Shown here one piece after another: positions 41,722 through 51,316 of a DNA stretch of 64,000 bases. The stretch lies in contig NZ_JAYGJQ010000001.1 in NCBI RefSeq assembly GCF_035013165.1, positions 620,001 through 684,000 on the forward strand, written 5' to 3'. Origin of the DNA: Bacteriovorax sp. PP10. Lineage in GTDB: Bacteria; Bdellovibrionota; Bacteriovoracia; Bacteriovoracales; Bacteriovoracaceae. Every line of letters begins with the position of its first letter. Within the stretch, counting starts at the first letter, position 1. The translations under genes and the position numbers were made by a program. Under the pieces are notes generated by a model. That model was not told the origin of the DNA. It ran no database searches and saw only the letters and a list, made by a program, of their open reading frames with translations.

Positions 41722-42150
41722 ATGAAATCATTAATTCTTTTCGCTCTATTAACAATGAGCTCACTATCTTTTGCTCAATCATCATTTATCGACGCAAGAG
41801 AAGACCTTGCAGTATTAGGTCTTGTCGTAACTCAGTATTCAACTTACTCAGAAACATCTGGCCTTGAAGCAAAGGTTGTAGAGCTTCTTGTTGGTGACGG
41901 AATGAATGCGACTCGTATGGCATTAGTGGTAGCTGATGGAATGGGAACAAGTCACGTTTTCGAACTTCCAGAAATGATGTACGAAGTGAAGAAGGTTGAA
42001 TTCGTAGGATTAGACTTAATCAAAGTTACTTATATTCAAGAAACTTTTGATGCTGATGAAAATACAATCAAAGTTGAAAAATCAATTAAGGTTCAAGCTC
42101 TAAGATTCAAAGATGGATCTCTTTCTGATTCAATTAAAGTTTTAGAATAA
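41722..42150 (+). CDS. Secreted protein of unknown function
   Basis: This 142-residue protein has a signal peptide (about 1-18, ending SFAQ). The mature chain is beta-rich and free of cysteine, with codon use typical of well-expressed genes in this window. AGGAG precedes the ATG and a strong terminator follows, so it is a single-gene unit. No family was recognised. Confidence 0.75.
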   Translation: MKSLILFALLTMSSLSFAQSSFIDAREDLAVLGLVVTQYSTYSETSGLEAKVVELLVGDGMNATRMALVVADGMGTSHVFELPEMMYEVKKVEFVGLDLIKVTYIQETFDADENTIKVEKSIKVQALRFKDGSLSDSIKVLE

Positions 42151-42170
42151 TATCAGACTAAATAACTTCG

Positions 42171-42198
42171 AAAAGGGCACGAAAGGTGCCCTTTTTTC
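42171..42198 (+). terminator. Intrinsic terminator
   Basis: AAAAGGGCAC (42171-42180) pairs with GTGCCCTTTT (42186-42195) and is followed by more Ts. Confidence 0.92.
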
Positions 42199-42237
42199 TT
42201 TCTATCTTCTATTTGGATTAATAATATAATTTGAAAT

Positions 42238-42735
42238 ATGAAGACAAAAATAATTTTATCTCTCTTCCTTTTCTCAACTCTAGTAAATGCAGCCATTATA
42301 AAACACGAAGCTCTTAGGCCAACTTTTCAGGAATATTCATTCCGAGAAGTATGTGAAAAATTAGGCGCAAAGAATTTTGAATTGATTGAAGCTAAATCGA
42401 TGAATGAAATTGATTGTATGGGAAAAGTTTTTGCGGCCATTGAGTTTTGTAAGGCCAAGTTTCCAGCTGACAATGCTCTTACCAGAGCAATCGTCGATGA
42501 GCAGACTAAGACTGTTAAGTGTGAACATAGCAATAGTGTGATGTTGTCAGTATCCTGTGATGCAAGAGATGCAAAATACTGTCTGGACCCGCAAAAAGGT
42601 TGTGAAGATCTCAAAGGGATCTATGCTGTGAAGTTAGAAACAGCTCATTATTCATTTCTAGAAAAGAAAAATGAAAAAAATATCAATTGCTATTTCTCAA
42701 AAGCTATCGGGGATGACTTGAATGAAATTCTTTAG
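42238..42735 (+). CDS. Secreted Cys-rich protein of unknown function
   Basis: This 165-residue protein has a signal peptide (about 1-18, ending VNAA) and about eight cysteines (EVCEKL, DCMG, EFCKA, KCEH, SCDA, KYCLD, GCEDL, NCYF), suggesting disulfides. Its end overlaps the start of the FecR-domain gene by 14 bases, so the two are coupled. Confidence 0.72.
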   Translation: MKTKIILSLFLFSTLVNAAIIKHEALRPTFQEYSFREVCEKLGAKNFELIEAKSMNEIDCMGKVFAAIEFCKAKFPADNALTRAIVDEQTKTVKCEHSNSVMLSVSCDARDAKYCLDPQKGCEDLKGIYAVKLETAHYSFLEKKNEKNINCYFSKAIGDDLNEIL

Positions 42736-43312
42736 TTTAATCTTGTGCATTTTATTTGCTTTTAATGTGAGTGCCAGTGGATTTCTTCCAATTGCTAATA
42801 TTGTAAAGATTCATGGGGAAGCTTTCATCAATAAAGAAGTTGTTGCCGAGGGAGCGGAAGTTGCTCAGGGAATGGAAATTAAAATTCCTAAAAAAGGCGA
42901 CTACATCATTGTAAAATTTCAAAACGGTCACAAAGTTAGATTTACAGAAGCGACAGTTAAAGTAGAGGAGCTAACTGAAAAAATCACTCTACTTACTTTA
43001 ATTAAAGGACAAGTTCATACTTTCGTTAACAAACTTACCAAAGATGAAAAGTTTTCAGTGAAAACAAAATACGCATCGTTTGCTGTGCGCGGGACTAAGT
43101 TTGGTGTGAGTATTGATGATAAGAAAAAGCAGGCCTACTTATGTGTTTGCGAAGGCGTGGTGAACACGACTCAAAATAAAATGTCTGTCGATGTTAAAAA
43201 GGATGAAGATATTTGGGTTGGCCTTAATGCAAAAAAGCTAATTGTAAAACAGTCCACAGCACAGATGCAAAATATGACCAGTCAGATTATCGACGAAATG
43301 GATCAACTCTAG
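42722..43312 (+). CDS. FecR-domain secreted protein
   Basis: This 196-residue protein has a signal peptide (about 1-18, ending VSAS). The FecR domain pattern follows: an NIVKIHGEAFINKEVV strand pair, a GDYIIVKFQNGHKVRFTE segment and the diagnostic YASFAVRGTKFGVSI ... CVCEGVVN. In Fec systems such domains sit in sigma-regulator proteins; soluble secreted versions are common in Bdellovibrionota and have no known role. It is coupled to the upstream Cys-rich protein and converges on aspA with one base between the stops. Confidence 0.85.
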   Translation: MKFFSLILCILFAFNVSASGFLPIANIVKIHGEAFINKEVVAEGAEVAQGMEIKIPKKGDYIIVKFQNGHKVRFTEATVKVEELTEKITLLTLIKGQVHTFVNKLTKDEKFSVKTKYASFAVRGTKFGVSIDDKKKQAYLCVCEGVVNTTQNKMSVDVKKDEDIWVGLNAKKLIVKQSTAQMQNMTSQIIDEMDQL

Positions 43313-43313
43313 C

Positions 43314-44738
43314 TTAGTATTTCTTTCCGATATATTTCGGGTTAAGCATATTTTCTACCGAGAAGATTTCATCTAATTGAGCTTGAGTTAAAAGTTTTTT
43401 CTCAAGAACCACCTGACTGACAAATTTCCCAGTGCGAGCACACTCTTTACCAATTTCATCACAAGCTTCATGTCCTAAAACCGGATCTAGATAAGTCACG
43501 ATTGCAATACTGTTCATTACGTTGGCAAGACAGATCGCTGGATTGGCAGTGATACCATCCACGCATTTGCCCTTAAGAGTTTTAGCAGCGTTCGTTAACA
43601 GATTAACTGATTCAAAAATAGAAGAAGCAATAACCGGCTCCATGACGTTTAACTGTAATTGCCCAGCTTCACTCGCCATCGTAATTGTTAAGTCGTTACC
43701 GATAACTTTAAAACAAACCTGGTTCACAACTTCCGGGATAACCGGGTTAACTTTAGCTGGCATGATACTCGATCCAGCTTGAAGTTCAGGAAGATTGATT
43801 TCTTTGAAACCAGCGCGTGGCCCTGAAGAAAGCAAGCGAAGATCATTACAAATTTTAGAAAGTTTTACGGCCGTTCTCTTTAATGCTCCAGAGATCATAA
43901 CGTAAGCACCACAATCTGATGTGGCCTCAATTAAATCTTCTGAAACGCTGAAGTCTAATCCAGTGACTAGTTTTAATTTCTCAGTAGCAAGTTGCGAATA
44001 ACCTGGAGGAGTGTTGATTCCTGTTCCAATAGCCGTTGCACCAAGGTTTACTTCAAGAATTAATTCTTTAATTCGTGGAAGGATTTTAATTTCTTCTTTG
44101 ATCAGCGTCGCGAAGGCATGGAACTCTTGTCCCAGTGACATCGGAACAGCATCTTGAAGTTGAGTGCGTCCCATTTTAATCACGTCTTTGAATTCAACTG
44201 ATTTTTGTGAGAAAGCTTCGCGGAGAGTTTCAAGGGCCTCTGTCAGCATTGAAATTTGTTGGTACAAAGCAATTCTGAAAGCTGTCGGGTAAGCATCGTT
44301 AGTCGACTGGCATTTATTCACATGATCGTTCGGGTGAATGATATGGTAGCTACCTTTTTTCTCTCCCATTAATTCAAGAGCAAGGTTAGCGATAACTTCG
44401 TTTGCGTTCATGTTGATCGAAGTCCCGGCACCACCTTGATAAACATCAGAAGGGAATTGATCAAAACATCTGTTATGGATGATGATTTCATCACAAGCGC
44501 GTACAATAAGTGCTGCAATTTTTGGATCAATCGTTCCCAGTTCACCGTTAGCTAGAGCACATGCTTTTTTTGTGTAAGCAAGAGCTTTGACCATCGTGTG
44601 GTTGTCACCAATTTTCCCCGTAGAGATTTTAAAGTTTTCGATCGCACGTTGAGTGTGAACTCCGTAATAAGCATCGGCCGGAATTTCCAGGTTACCTAGA
44701 AGGTCATGCTCAATTCTTACGTTTGTGTTTGTGCTCAT
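43314..44738 (-). CDS. aspA: Aspartate ammonia-lyase
   Basis: From the ATG at 44738 (AAAGGA upstream) the protein has 474 residues. The fumarase/aspartase signature [11 protein letters not shown] is present, with the N-terminal [19 protein letters not shown] and [13 protein letters not shown] typical of aspartase rather than fumarase. It deaminates aspartate to fumarate, a way to burn amino acids. The in-frame ATG at 44771 lacks a ribosome-binding site. Confidence 0.94.
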   Translation of the reverse strand: MSTNTNVRIEHDLLGNLEIPADAYYGVHTQRAIENFKISTGKIGDNHTMVKALAYTKKACALANGELGTIDPKIAALIVRACDEIIIHNRCFDQFPSDVYQGGAGTSINMNANEVIANLALELMGEKKGSYHIIHPNDHVNKCQSTNDAYPTAFRIALYQQISMLTEALETLREAFSQKSVEFKDVIKMGRTQLQDAVPMSLGQEFHAFATLIKEEIKILPRIKELILEVNLGATAIGTGINTPPGYSQLATEKLKLVTGLDFSVSEDLIEATSDCGAYVMISGALKRTAVKLSKICNDLRLLSSGPRAGFKEINLPELQAGSSIMPAKVNPVIPEVVNQVCFKVIGNDLTITMASEAGQLQLNVMEPVIASSIFESVNLLTNAAKTLKGKCVDGITANPAICLANVMNSIAIVTYLDPVLGHEACDEIGKECARTGKFVSQVVLEKKLLTQAQLDEIFSVENMLNPKYIGKKY

Positions 44739-44867
44739 ATGCTTATCCTTTTCTGGTGGGCGACCCGTCAAAAAATGACTTGGGACATCCCTTCATCTTT
44801 AAAATTTTGATCCCTTAGAATGATCTTACTAAAACTTTTTTGCAAGGGGGGACGCAGGAGATTTTTT

Positions 44868-45389
44868 ATGAACATGAGAACAAAAAGCTTATACCCTTTC
44901 GCCGGACAGTACTGCCCTGTGGATATTTTTGGTTATGCCTCAAATGGGATTCCGGGAATTGAAATAGTTGGACTGGGAAAGTACTCCCGCTCAATGAAAG
45001 AAAAATTTATTTACCTTTCTCGTGAAAGAAAGCTGCGTTTTCCTTTGAAGCGATTCGTTTTATGCATCGAAGGAGAAGTGGAAGGGAAAAAATTCAAAGA
45101 AGAAGAGTACCGTTACCTGGAACTTCCCTTGTTATTGATGCTTTGGAGCCTTACTGGGCATCTTCCTCTCGGACATCTTGAGGATTGCTTTGCTTCAGGA
45201 AAAATATCGGTAGAAGGGGAGGTCTCGGCGTTGCTTCTCAATAACCAGGAGCAAGAAAATCTTAACGAAATCTTTAAACTTGATGATGACCAAGTATTAA
45301 AAATAATTGCACCAGAAAAGACGGCAGTCTTTTCTGATTACTATCATCTTCCGTTGGAAGCTCTTTTTGCATCGTTAATTAAAAGTTAA
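44868..45389 (+). CDS. Orphan N-terminal domain of the ComM/YifB (Mg-chelatase-like) family
   Basis: From the ATG at 44868 (CAGGAG upstream) the protein has 173 residues. The segment YPFAGQYCPVDIFGYASNGI, then PGIEIVGLGKYSRSMKEKF, then FPLKRFVLCIEGE, aligns with the N-terminal S5-fold domain of ComM (usual form [27 protein letters not shown]). The AAA+ ATPase and C-terminal parts (about 350 residues) are missing: the protein ends in its own stop, with no Walker motifs before the convergent pfkA. It is either a shrunken stand-alone domain or a decayed gene. Confidence 0.65.
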   Translation: MNMRTKSLYPFAGQYCPVDIFGYASNGIPGIEIVGLGKYSRSMKEKFIYLSRERKLRFPLKRFVLCIEGEVEGKKFKEEEYRYLELPLLLMLWSLTGHLPLGHLEDCFASGKISVEGEVSALLLNNQEQENLNEIFKLDDDQVLKIIAPEKTAVFSDYYHLPLEALFASLIKS

Positions 45390-46373
45390 TTAAATTGAAA
45401 GAGAAGTCAGTAACTCGACTTCACTTACATCAAATTCGTTTTTCTTTCTTAAACAAGTCGACAATGGCGCCATCACAACTTTGCCTTGTAGGAAAACCGT
45501 CGCAGTCGCTTTCTCTCCGTTAGCTAATGCCTTCACAGCACAATGACCCATTTGAGAAGCAATTAAACGGTCAGTTGGAGTTGGATTTCCACCACGCTGA
45601 ATGTGTCCCAGAATACAAACGTGAGCTTCTAATTGGAACTGCTCTTTAAGACTTTTTTGAATAAGATATCCGATACCTGGTTCTTCGCCTTCGGCAGCGA
45701 TAATAATTGAAGATGTTTTTCCACGTTTAATCCCGCGGTCAATATCTCCAGCAATCTTTTGATAATCAATTGTCGCTGTTGGCAGAACAACGTTTTCAGC
45801 TCCTGTGCAAATCCCAACTTTAAGGGCGATCGCAGGAGATTTTCTTCCCATAACTTCAACAATAAATGTTCTAGCATGAGAATTTGCTGTGTCTCTGATT
45901 TTATCCACGGCATCGACTGCGTTTTGAACGGCAGTATCAAATCCGATTGTGTAATCAGTTCCACTGATGTCGTTGTCAATTGTTCCTGGAATCCCGCAAA
46001 TAGGGAATCCATGCTCTTCGTGAAGCTTCATCGCTCCGTTATAAGATCCATCTCCACCGATAACAACTAAAGCGTCGATACCGTGGCTTCTTAAAATTCT
46101 TGCAGCTTTCGCTCTTCCTTCCGGAGTTCTGAATTCTTTCGAGCGAGATGTTTGTAAAACAGTTCCACCGTGCTGAAGAATATTTCCTACTGAAGAAACG
46201 CTTAGCTCTCTGATGTTATTTTCTAAAAGTCCTTCGTATCCTTTTTGAATCCCAAAAATGTTCAGGCCTTCGCCGATAGCTGTTCTTACAACCGCGCGGA
46301 TCGCACAGTTCATTCCCGGGCTATCTCCACCACTACATAAGACGGCAATTGTTTTGATTGAAGTATTACTCAT
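45390..46373 (-). CDS. pfkA: ATP-dependent 6-phosphofructokinase
   Basis: This 327-residue protein has GGDSPGMN (ATP loop), GGDGSYNGA (about 106-114, Gly consistent with ATP rather than pyrophosphate) and the catalytic PGTIDND (about 129-135). ILGHIQRGG follows near the C-terminus. It catalyses the committed step of glycolysis. gpmI lies nine bases upstream in the same direction, so the two are probably cotranscribed. It is convergent with the ComM-like gene with no base between the stops. Confidence 0.95.
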   Translation of the reverse strand: MSNTSIKTIAVLCSGGDSPGMNCAIRAVVRTAIGEGLNIFGIQKGYEGLLENNIRELSVSSVGNILQHGGTVLQTSRSKEFRTPEGRAKAARILRSHGIDALVVIGGDGSYNGAMKLHEEHGFPICGIPGTIDNDISGTDYTIGFDTAVQNAVDAVDKIRDTANSHARTFIVEVMGRKSPAIALKVGICTGAENVVLPTATIDYQKIAGDIDRGIKRGKTSSIIIAAEGEEPGIGYLIQKSLKEQFQLEAHVCILGHIQRGGNPTPTDRLIASQMGHCAVKALANGEKATATVFLQGKVVMAPLSTCLRKKNEFDVSEVELLTSLSI

Positions 46374-46382
46374 AAAAAATCC

Positions 46383-47915
46383 TTATTTAAAAACACTCAC
46401 ACCTTCAAACAGAGGTGGATTAGCAATTCCCATAATATTTAAAATAGTCGGAGCAACATTTCTTAGGGCCATAGGTCCATCGTTCATCTCTAACTTTTCA
46501 TTCTTTAATCTTGGATCAACTACAATAAATGGTACCACGGATTCTGTATGCGATGTATGCATATCACCATTTTCATAAACCATTTGCTCTGAATTCCCGT
46601 GATCGGCCGTAATCAGCATCGTCACACCTTCAGCTGCACATTTTTTCACCAGGCGACCCACGACAACATCCAATGCTTCAATCGCTTTAATCGCAGCAGG
46701 GAAATTACCTGTGTGCCCAACCATATCTGAGTTGGCAAAGTTTACAACGTATAAACTAATTGAATGATCGGCCAGGGCCTCTTCAAGTTTGTCGCATACC
46801 AGATAGGCACTCATTTCTGGTTTTTCATCATATGTTGCTACATCTTTAGGAGATGAAATTAAAACTTGTTGCTCGCCCGGAAACGGATGTTTATCACCAC
46901 CGTTGAAAAAGAAAGTCACGTGAGCGTATTTTTCTGTTTCAGCGATTTTTAATTGTTTTAACCCTAATTCTGAAATGTACTCACAAAGAGTTCCTTTCAG
47001 TTTTTCTTTGTTAAAAAGAATAGGAAGTTTAACCCAGTCTTCAATGTAAGGAGTCATGCACAGGAAGTATCCTGGACGTACACTTACGAAGAAATCATTA
47101 AATTTAATATCAGTAAGTGCTAATGAAATTTGAATAGCACGGTCTGGTCTATAGTTAAAAAATAAGACAGCATCTTCAGCTGTCATAGCTAAGGACTTAT
47201 CAAACATTACCGGATGAATAAATTCATCGTAACGTTCCTGAGCGTACTCACTCTTGATATAATCTACCGGAGACAGATCAGTCTGATCTCCCTGACCGAT
47301 AAAACATTTGTAACAAGCTTCGATTTTTTCCCAACGACGATCGCGGTCCATCCCAATCGAGCGCCCTTGCATTGAAGCGAACTTCAATCCTGGAATCGCT
47401 AAGGCCTCTTCAACAAACTTCACACCAGTGTCTCTTGCCGTATCTCTTCCATCCATAAAAGCATGAAGGATGATTTCGATATTCTCTGCGTGGAAAATTT
47501 TTGCCAATTCTTTTAAGTGATTGATGTGTGAGTGAACACCACCATTAGATAATAGTCCCATCAAGTGAATGCGGTTCGAATGAGCTTTGGCCCATATCTT
47601 GATATTTTTAATTTCTTCCATATCTTTAAGCGTATCAAGCTCGATTGCTTCGTTGATACGAACAAGATCCTGGCGAACCGATCTTCCGGCACCAAGATTC
47701 ATGTGACCAACTTCAGAATTCCCTGCAACACCTTTTGGAAGACCAACAAGAATCCCACCGGGCTCAATTGTCGTCATCGGATAAGTCGCCATTACAGAAT
47801 CGATATGTGGCTTTTTTGCGTGCATGATAGCGTTCTTGAAATCTTTTGGTGTGATTCCATAACCATCAAGGATACAAAGAAGAACTCTTTTATTTAAACC
47901 GTGGATTGATTTCAT
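46383..47915 (-). CDS. gpmI: 2,3-bisphosphoglycerate-independent phosphoglycerate mutase
   Basis: This 510-residue protein has CILDGYG (metal-binding Asp17) and the phosphoserine motif AGNSEVGHMNLGAGR (Ser67). FMDGRDT and ITADHGNSEQM complete the two-Mn alkaline-phosphatase-like site. It interconverts 3- and 2-phosphoglycerate. It is followed by pfkA and overlaps the TrmH-type gene by 26 bases at its start. Confidence 0.95.
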   Translation of the reverse strand: MKSIHGLNKRVLLCILDGYGITPKDFKNAIMHAKKPHIDSVMATYPMTTIEPGGILVGLPKGVAGNSEVGHMNLGAGRSVRQDLVRINEAIELDTLKDMEEIKNIKIWAKAHSNRIHLMGLLSNGGVHSHINHLKELAKIFHAENIEIILHAFMDGRDTARDTGVKFVEEALAIPGLKFASMQGRSIGMDRDRRWEKIEACYKCFIGQGDQTDLSPVDYIKSEYAQERYDEFIHPVMFDKSLAMTAEDAVLFFNYRPDRAIQISLALTDIKFNDFFVSVRPGYFLCMTPYIEDWVKLPILFNKEKLKGTLCEYISELGLKQLKIAETEKYAHVTFFFNGGDKHPFPGEQQVLISSPKDVATYDEKPEMSAYLVCDKLEEALADHSISLYVVNFANSDMVGHTGNFPAAIKAIEALDVVVGRLVKKCAAEGVTMLITADHGNSEQMVYENGDMHTSHTESVVPFIVVDPRLKNEKLEMNDGPMALRNVAPTILNIMGIANPPLFEGVSVFK

Positions 47916-48663
47916 TTGTTTTCACCTTTTGATAATAATCAGAAAGAATGACAGCACTTGCGACTGAAACATTCAAACTTTCAACATTGTCTGTTCCGGG
48001 AATTTTTATTGTCGTACCAGTTTGCATCAGGTCTTTTGATAAACCAGTTGCTTCTTCACCGAATACCACTACAGCTTTTTTCTCCCACACTAAATCGTAA
48101 AGAGAGCTTTTTGCATGTGATGAAGTTGTAATGACCTGGTATTTATTTTTAGCTAGTAGAGCGATTGATTTTTTAAAATCTTTGGTTTCAAAAATTTCTA
48201 CGAACTCTGATCCACCTTCCGATGTACGAATTGATGAAGCAGATTCTGCAATCTTTTTATCAGAAACTAAAATGGCATCAGCACCGAAGTGAGCTGCATT
48301 TCTTAGAATCGCACCAATGTTGTGTGGGTTCGCTACATTCTCAAGAGCGATGATTAAGGACTTCTCGTTTTTCATTGAAAGGTAAGTTTCAAGCGGACGG
48401 CTCGCAGCTTTTTTAATCAGCATGCAAATGTCTTCGTGGTGAGTGGCCTTCGTCATCTTCTCAAGCTCAGAGCGCTCGACAATGTGATATGCTTTTTTGT
48501 TTTGAGCACAGTATTTGGTGACGTGTGGGAACCTCTTCATCATCTCTTTGGTTAAAAAGAGCTGGATGATGTCCTCCGGGCGGTTTTTAAAAACGGCCAG
48601 GCATGCATTTTCACCATAAATTCTAATTTCGACGGTCTGAGACCCATTAATTTTTTTACTCAT
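47890..48663 (-). CDS. SpoU/TrmH-family RNA 2'-O-methyltransferase
   Basis: From the ATG at 48663 the protein has 257 residues. The SPOUT knot motifs are ENVANPHNIGAILRNAAHFG, VVFGEEATGLS and IPGTDNVESLNVSVASA. An N-terminal RNA-binding extension precedes them. The target (tRNA Gm18 or an rRNA ribose) cannot be told. An upstream start at 48765 would run across the divergent gene's promoter and lacks SpoU-like sequence, so it is rejected. Its end overlaps gpmI. Confidence 0.9.
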   Translation of the reverse strand: MSKKINGSQTVEIRIYGENACLAVFKNRPEDIIQLFLTKEMMKRFPHVTKYCAQNKKAYHIVERSELEKMTKATHHEDICMLIKKAASRPLETYLSMKNEKSLIIALENVANPHNIGAILRNAAHFGADAILVSDKKIAESASSIRTSEGGSEFVEIFETKDFKKSIALLAKNKYQVITTSSHAKSSLYDLVWEKKAVVVFGEEATGLSKDLMQTGTTIKIPGTDNVESLNVSVASAVILSDYYQKVKTNEINPRFK

Positions 48664-48673
48664 AATCCCGCCT

Positions 48674-49633
48674 ATGGTATCAATTTTCGTACATATGGGC
48701 CAAATCAATTTAGAAAAGACATTAACAGGATACCTTGCACCAAAAGACTTCGAGGCCGATCTCAAAATCGAGCTTGGTTTGATGGGAATTGAGATACTTT
48801 CTCAACACGGAAGACTGTTTATCTGTGCAGGAGAGGCGCAAGATGTCGTCTTTGCTCAAGATACATGGCTTCGAGTAGAAATACTCCCATACACTTCAAT
48901 CAATCATGCTGCGGAGCTCTTGAAATCGAAGGCCCGTCGCTGGTCACATTACTCAATAAATAACCATAGAAGGGCCGAACTCATTTTAGATAAGGTGCCT
49001 TCTGCCAAAATAAAAAGATACGACTTTCTGGAAGAAATTCCAAAAACAACGATTGGCTGTTTCGCTCTTTTGTCTGAAGCAGAAATGATCCTGACTCCTG
49101 AGACGACTTGTCCGCTGCCTTTTGGTGAAATCGAATTCAACGAAGATAAAATCAATCCTCCTTCACGCGCTTACTTAAAACTTTGGGAACTCTTCACACT
49201 TTACGGTTACAAGCCAGAAGCAGGAATGAAGACGATCGATGTTGGAAGTTGCCCTGGTGGATGGACGTGGGTTCTTCAGACTGTTGGAACAAATGTTGTG
49301 AGTGTTGATAAAGCACCACTTGATCCAAAAATTGCGGCCCTTCCTAATATCGAATTTAAACAAGAAAGTGCTTTTGGTTTAAGACCTCAGCACGTGGGAC
49401 ACCTTGATTGGTTTTTCTCAGATATTATCTGTTACCCGGATAAACTTTTAGAACTTGTGAACCGCTGGAGAGAGTCTGGTCTGGTTGATAATTTCGCCTG
49501 CACAATTAAATTTCAAAAGCCGACTGACTTTGAAACGCTTTTTAAATTTAAAGCGATTCCTGGATCGAGAGTTGTGCATCTTTCATGTAATAAACACGAA
49601 GTGACTTGGATTAATACAAAGGAATCAAAATGA
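48674..49633 (+). CDS. RlmM-like rRNA 2'-O-methyltransferase
   Basis: This protein of up to 319 residues has a C-terminal Rossmann domain with DVGSCPGGWTWVL (SAM loop), WFFSDIICYP (motif IV Asp), CTIKFQKPTDF (motif with Lys) and a final SCNKHEVTW, the K-D-K-E arrangement of FtsJ/RlmM enzymes. RlmM modifies C2498 of 23S rRNA; equivalence is inferred. ATG at 48695 is an alternative start; neither has a clear ribosome-binding site. It is divergent from the TrmH-type gene with ten bases between. Confidence 0.82.
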   Translation: MVSIFVHMGQINLEKTLTGYLAPKDFEADLKIELGLMGIEILSQHGRLFICAGEAQDVVFAQDTWLRVEILPYTSINHAAELLKSKARRWSHYSINNHRRAELILDKVPSAKIKRYDFLEEIPKTTIGCFALLSEAEMILTPETTCPLPFGEIEFNEDKINPPSRAYLKLWELFTLYGYKPEAGMKTIDVGSCPGGWTWVLQTVGTNVVSVDKAPLDPKIAALPNIEFKQESAFGLRPQHVGHLDWFFSDIICYPDKLLELVNRWRESGLVDNFACTIKFQKPTDFETLFKFKAIPGSRVVHLSCNKHEVTWINTKESK

Positions 49634-49902
49634 AGAATTTCCACAAGAACCTGAACATCGCTTTTATCGGTGGGATCATTGGCGTTGCGCTTATGACTTT
49701 TGTAGGTCCATGGATTGTTAAACAACTTGTCACAGCACCAGTAAATTTTGGAGTTAACTGCGAGCCAGATGTTATGTACTCAATGCAAAAGCTAGTTCTT
49801 TGTCAGATTATTGGATTAGTTTTAGGAATCATCATTACTTTCTATTTAAGATATAAAATCTTTGGTGGTAAAACTCAACCACCGGCGCAAACAAATGCTT
49901 AA
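49630..49902 (+). CDS. Small two-helix membrane protein of unknown function
   Basis: This 90-residue protein has two transmembrane helices (about 10-32, IAFIGGIIGVALMTFVG; about 56-80, LVLCQIIGLVLGIIITFYL) with a short loop holding a cysteine. It overlaps the preceding methyltransferase stop (ATGA) and the following methyltransferase start, so it is translated from the same message. Confidence 0.65.
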   Translation: MKNFHKNLNIAFIGGIIGVALMTFVGPWIVKQLVTAPVNFGVNCEPDVMYSMQKLVLCQIIGLVLGIIITFYLRYKIFGGKTQPPAQTNA

Positions 49903-50791
49903 GACTATTTCATCAAATATCCCAAAAGTTTCTGGCGAGTGTGTACGTTTATTTCATGGAAGAGGAAAGAAGTGGCCCGAGTTCGAGCACCTTTCAATTG
50001 ACCTTTATCCACCCGCTGTTTTAATTACGACTTATAAAGAAATTGATGAAGCTGAGAAAGCTTCGCTAGTGGAAACATTAAAGTCAGTACCAGGTCTGCA
50101 GTTTGAATCTATTCTACTGCAAAAAAGATACGGCAAAGGCGAGGACGTTGAAGTCCTTTCAGGAACTGCAGTCGGTGAAACTCACGCTGTGGAAAAGTCC
50201 GAAAAATACCTGGTGAATTTAAAAAACGCTAAGAACATTGGCTTCTTTTTAGATATGGCCATCGGACGAGAATACGTACGCAACAACTCACAAGGAAAAA
50301 GCGTACTAAATCTTTTCTCATATACATGCTCACTTTCAGTCGCTGCCCTTAAAGGTGGAGCTACTCAGGTTGTAAATGTTGATACGAGTAAACCGGCGCT
50401 AAATGTTGGTGAAAGAAACCATCTATTAAATGGCATTGATAAGAGAGCTGTTAAGTTTCTTCCTCATGATATTATGAAATCTTTTGGAGCGATCGCTCGC
50501 AAAGGGCCATATGACTTAATCATTATTGATCCTCCGACTAATCAAGGCGACAGCTTTAAAGCTGAGCGCGATTATCATAAAATTATCAGAAGACTTCATA
50601 CGATGACTGCTAAAGACGGGATTGTGATGGCGTGTTTGAATTCACCTCATCTTGATAGTCAGTTTTTAATTAGTGCGTTTGAAGAGCATGCTAATCAGTT
50701 TACCTTTCAAGATAAGTTCTACTCGAGCTTTAGTGAGATGGAAGATGATCAGGAGAAAGGGTTGAAGATTCTTATATTTAAGAAGAACTAG
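49898..50791 (+). CDS. RlmI/RlmK-like class I SAM-dependent rRNA methyltransferase
   Basis: From the ATG at 49898 the protein has 297 residues. FLDMAIGREYVRN, then VLNLFSYTCSLSVAALKGG (SAM loop), NVDTSKPALNVGERN and LIIIDPPTNQ (motif IV) match the YccW/RlmI and RlmK C-terminal domain. The PUA domain of RlmI is not seen. It probably methylates a 23S rRNA base. It overlaps the small membrane-protein gene by five bases and, at its end, the convergent gene by four. Confidence 0.82.
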   Translation, partial: LKTISSNIPKVSGECVRLFHGRGKKWPEFEHLSIDLYPPAVLITTYKEIDEAEKASLVETLKSVPGLQFESILLQKRYGKGEDVEVLSGTAVGETHAVEKSEKYLVNLKNAKNIGFFLDMAIGREYVRNNSQGKSVLNLFSYTCSLSVAALKGGATQVVNVDTSKPALNVGERNHLLNGIDKRAVKFLPHDIMKSFGAIARKGPYDLIIIDPPTNQGDSFKAERDYHKIIRRLHTMTAKDGIVMACLNSPHLDSQFLISAFEEHANQFTFQDKFYSSFSEMEDDQEKGLKILIFKKN

Positions 50792-51105
50792 CCCAAGAAG
50801 GTTTTGATAAAAAGGCCAAGCATTGAAGTGAAGATTAGACCAAAGCCCCACATTAGCAAGGTATTCATACGGTCTAGTCTTTGATCAAACTTCTTTTCAA
50901 GTTTATCAAAACGAGTATCAATTTTTTTGAACTCTTCTCTAAATTCAACATCCATATGATGAAAATGATTTGTCTGAGCTTTAAGAGTTAAGATCAGCAT
51001 GTCTTCAGTCGTGACTTTTTCCTTATCCATCTTAGATAAGATTTCCTGACTTTTTTGCTGTAGCCAGTGATCGAATAATTGATTTTCAAACATGCGTGCG
51101 CTCAT
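50788..51105 (-). CDS. Coiled-coil protein with C-terminal membrane anchor
   Basis: This 105-residue protein has a helical coiled-coil segment (about 40-82) with repeats of the form DxRFDKLEKKFDQRLDRM, then one C-terminal transmembrane helix (about 83-102). The layout resembles Borrelia Bdr proteins and other tail-anchored coiled-coil proteins. Function is unknown. An in-frame Met at codon 5 could also start it. Confidence 0.6.
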   Translation of the reverse strand: MSARMFENQLFDHWLQQKSQEILSKMDKEKVTTEDMLILTLKAQTNHFHHMDVEFREEFKKIDTRFDKLEKKFDQRLDRMNTLLMWGFGLIFTSMLGLFIKTFLG

Positions 51106-51253
51106 TGGTTAAGTTTAACATAAAATCAGTATTCATGTCTCGACACAGTTATCGTCGGATAAGCTATTGATTCAAGAAAGACTCGATTTCGAAAGCTTAA
51201 GAAAAGTAAAATCTAATTCTCAAAATTTTTTAAGAAAAAAATCTACCACCTTG

Positions 51254-51281
51254 ATTTCAGTTAAACCTAATTTATACTAAT
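51254..51281 (+). promoter_or_regulatory. Possible promoter of the Tim44-like gene
   Basis: TTGATT and TATACT are about 16 bases apart, roughly 36 bases before the ATG at 51317. It is a moderate match. Confidence 0.45.
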
Positions 51282-51316
51282 GTGAAGCACATTCATTTAT
51301 TTAGGAATCCGTTTGA

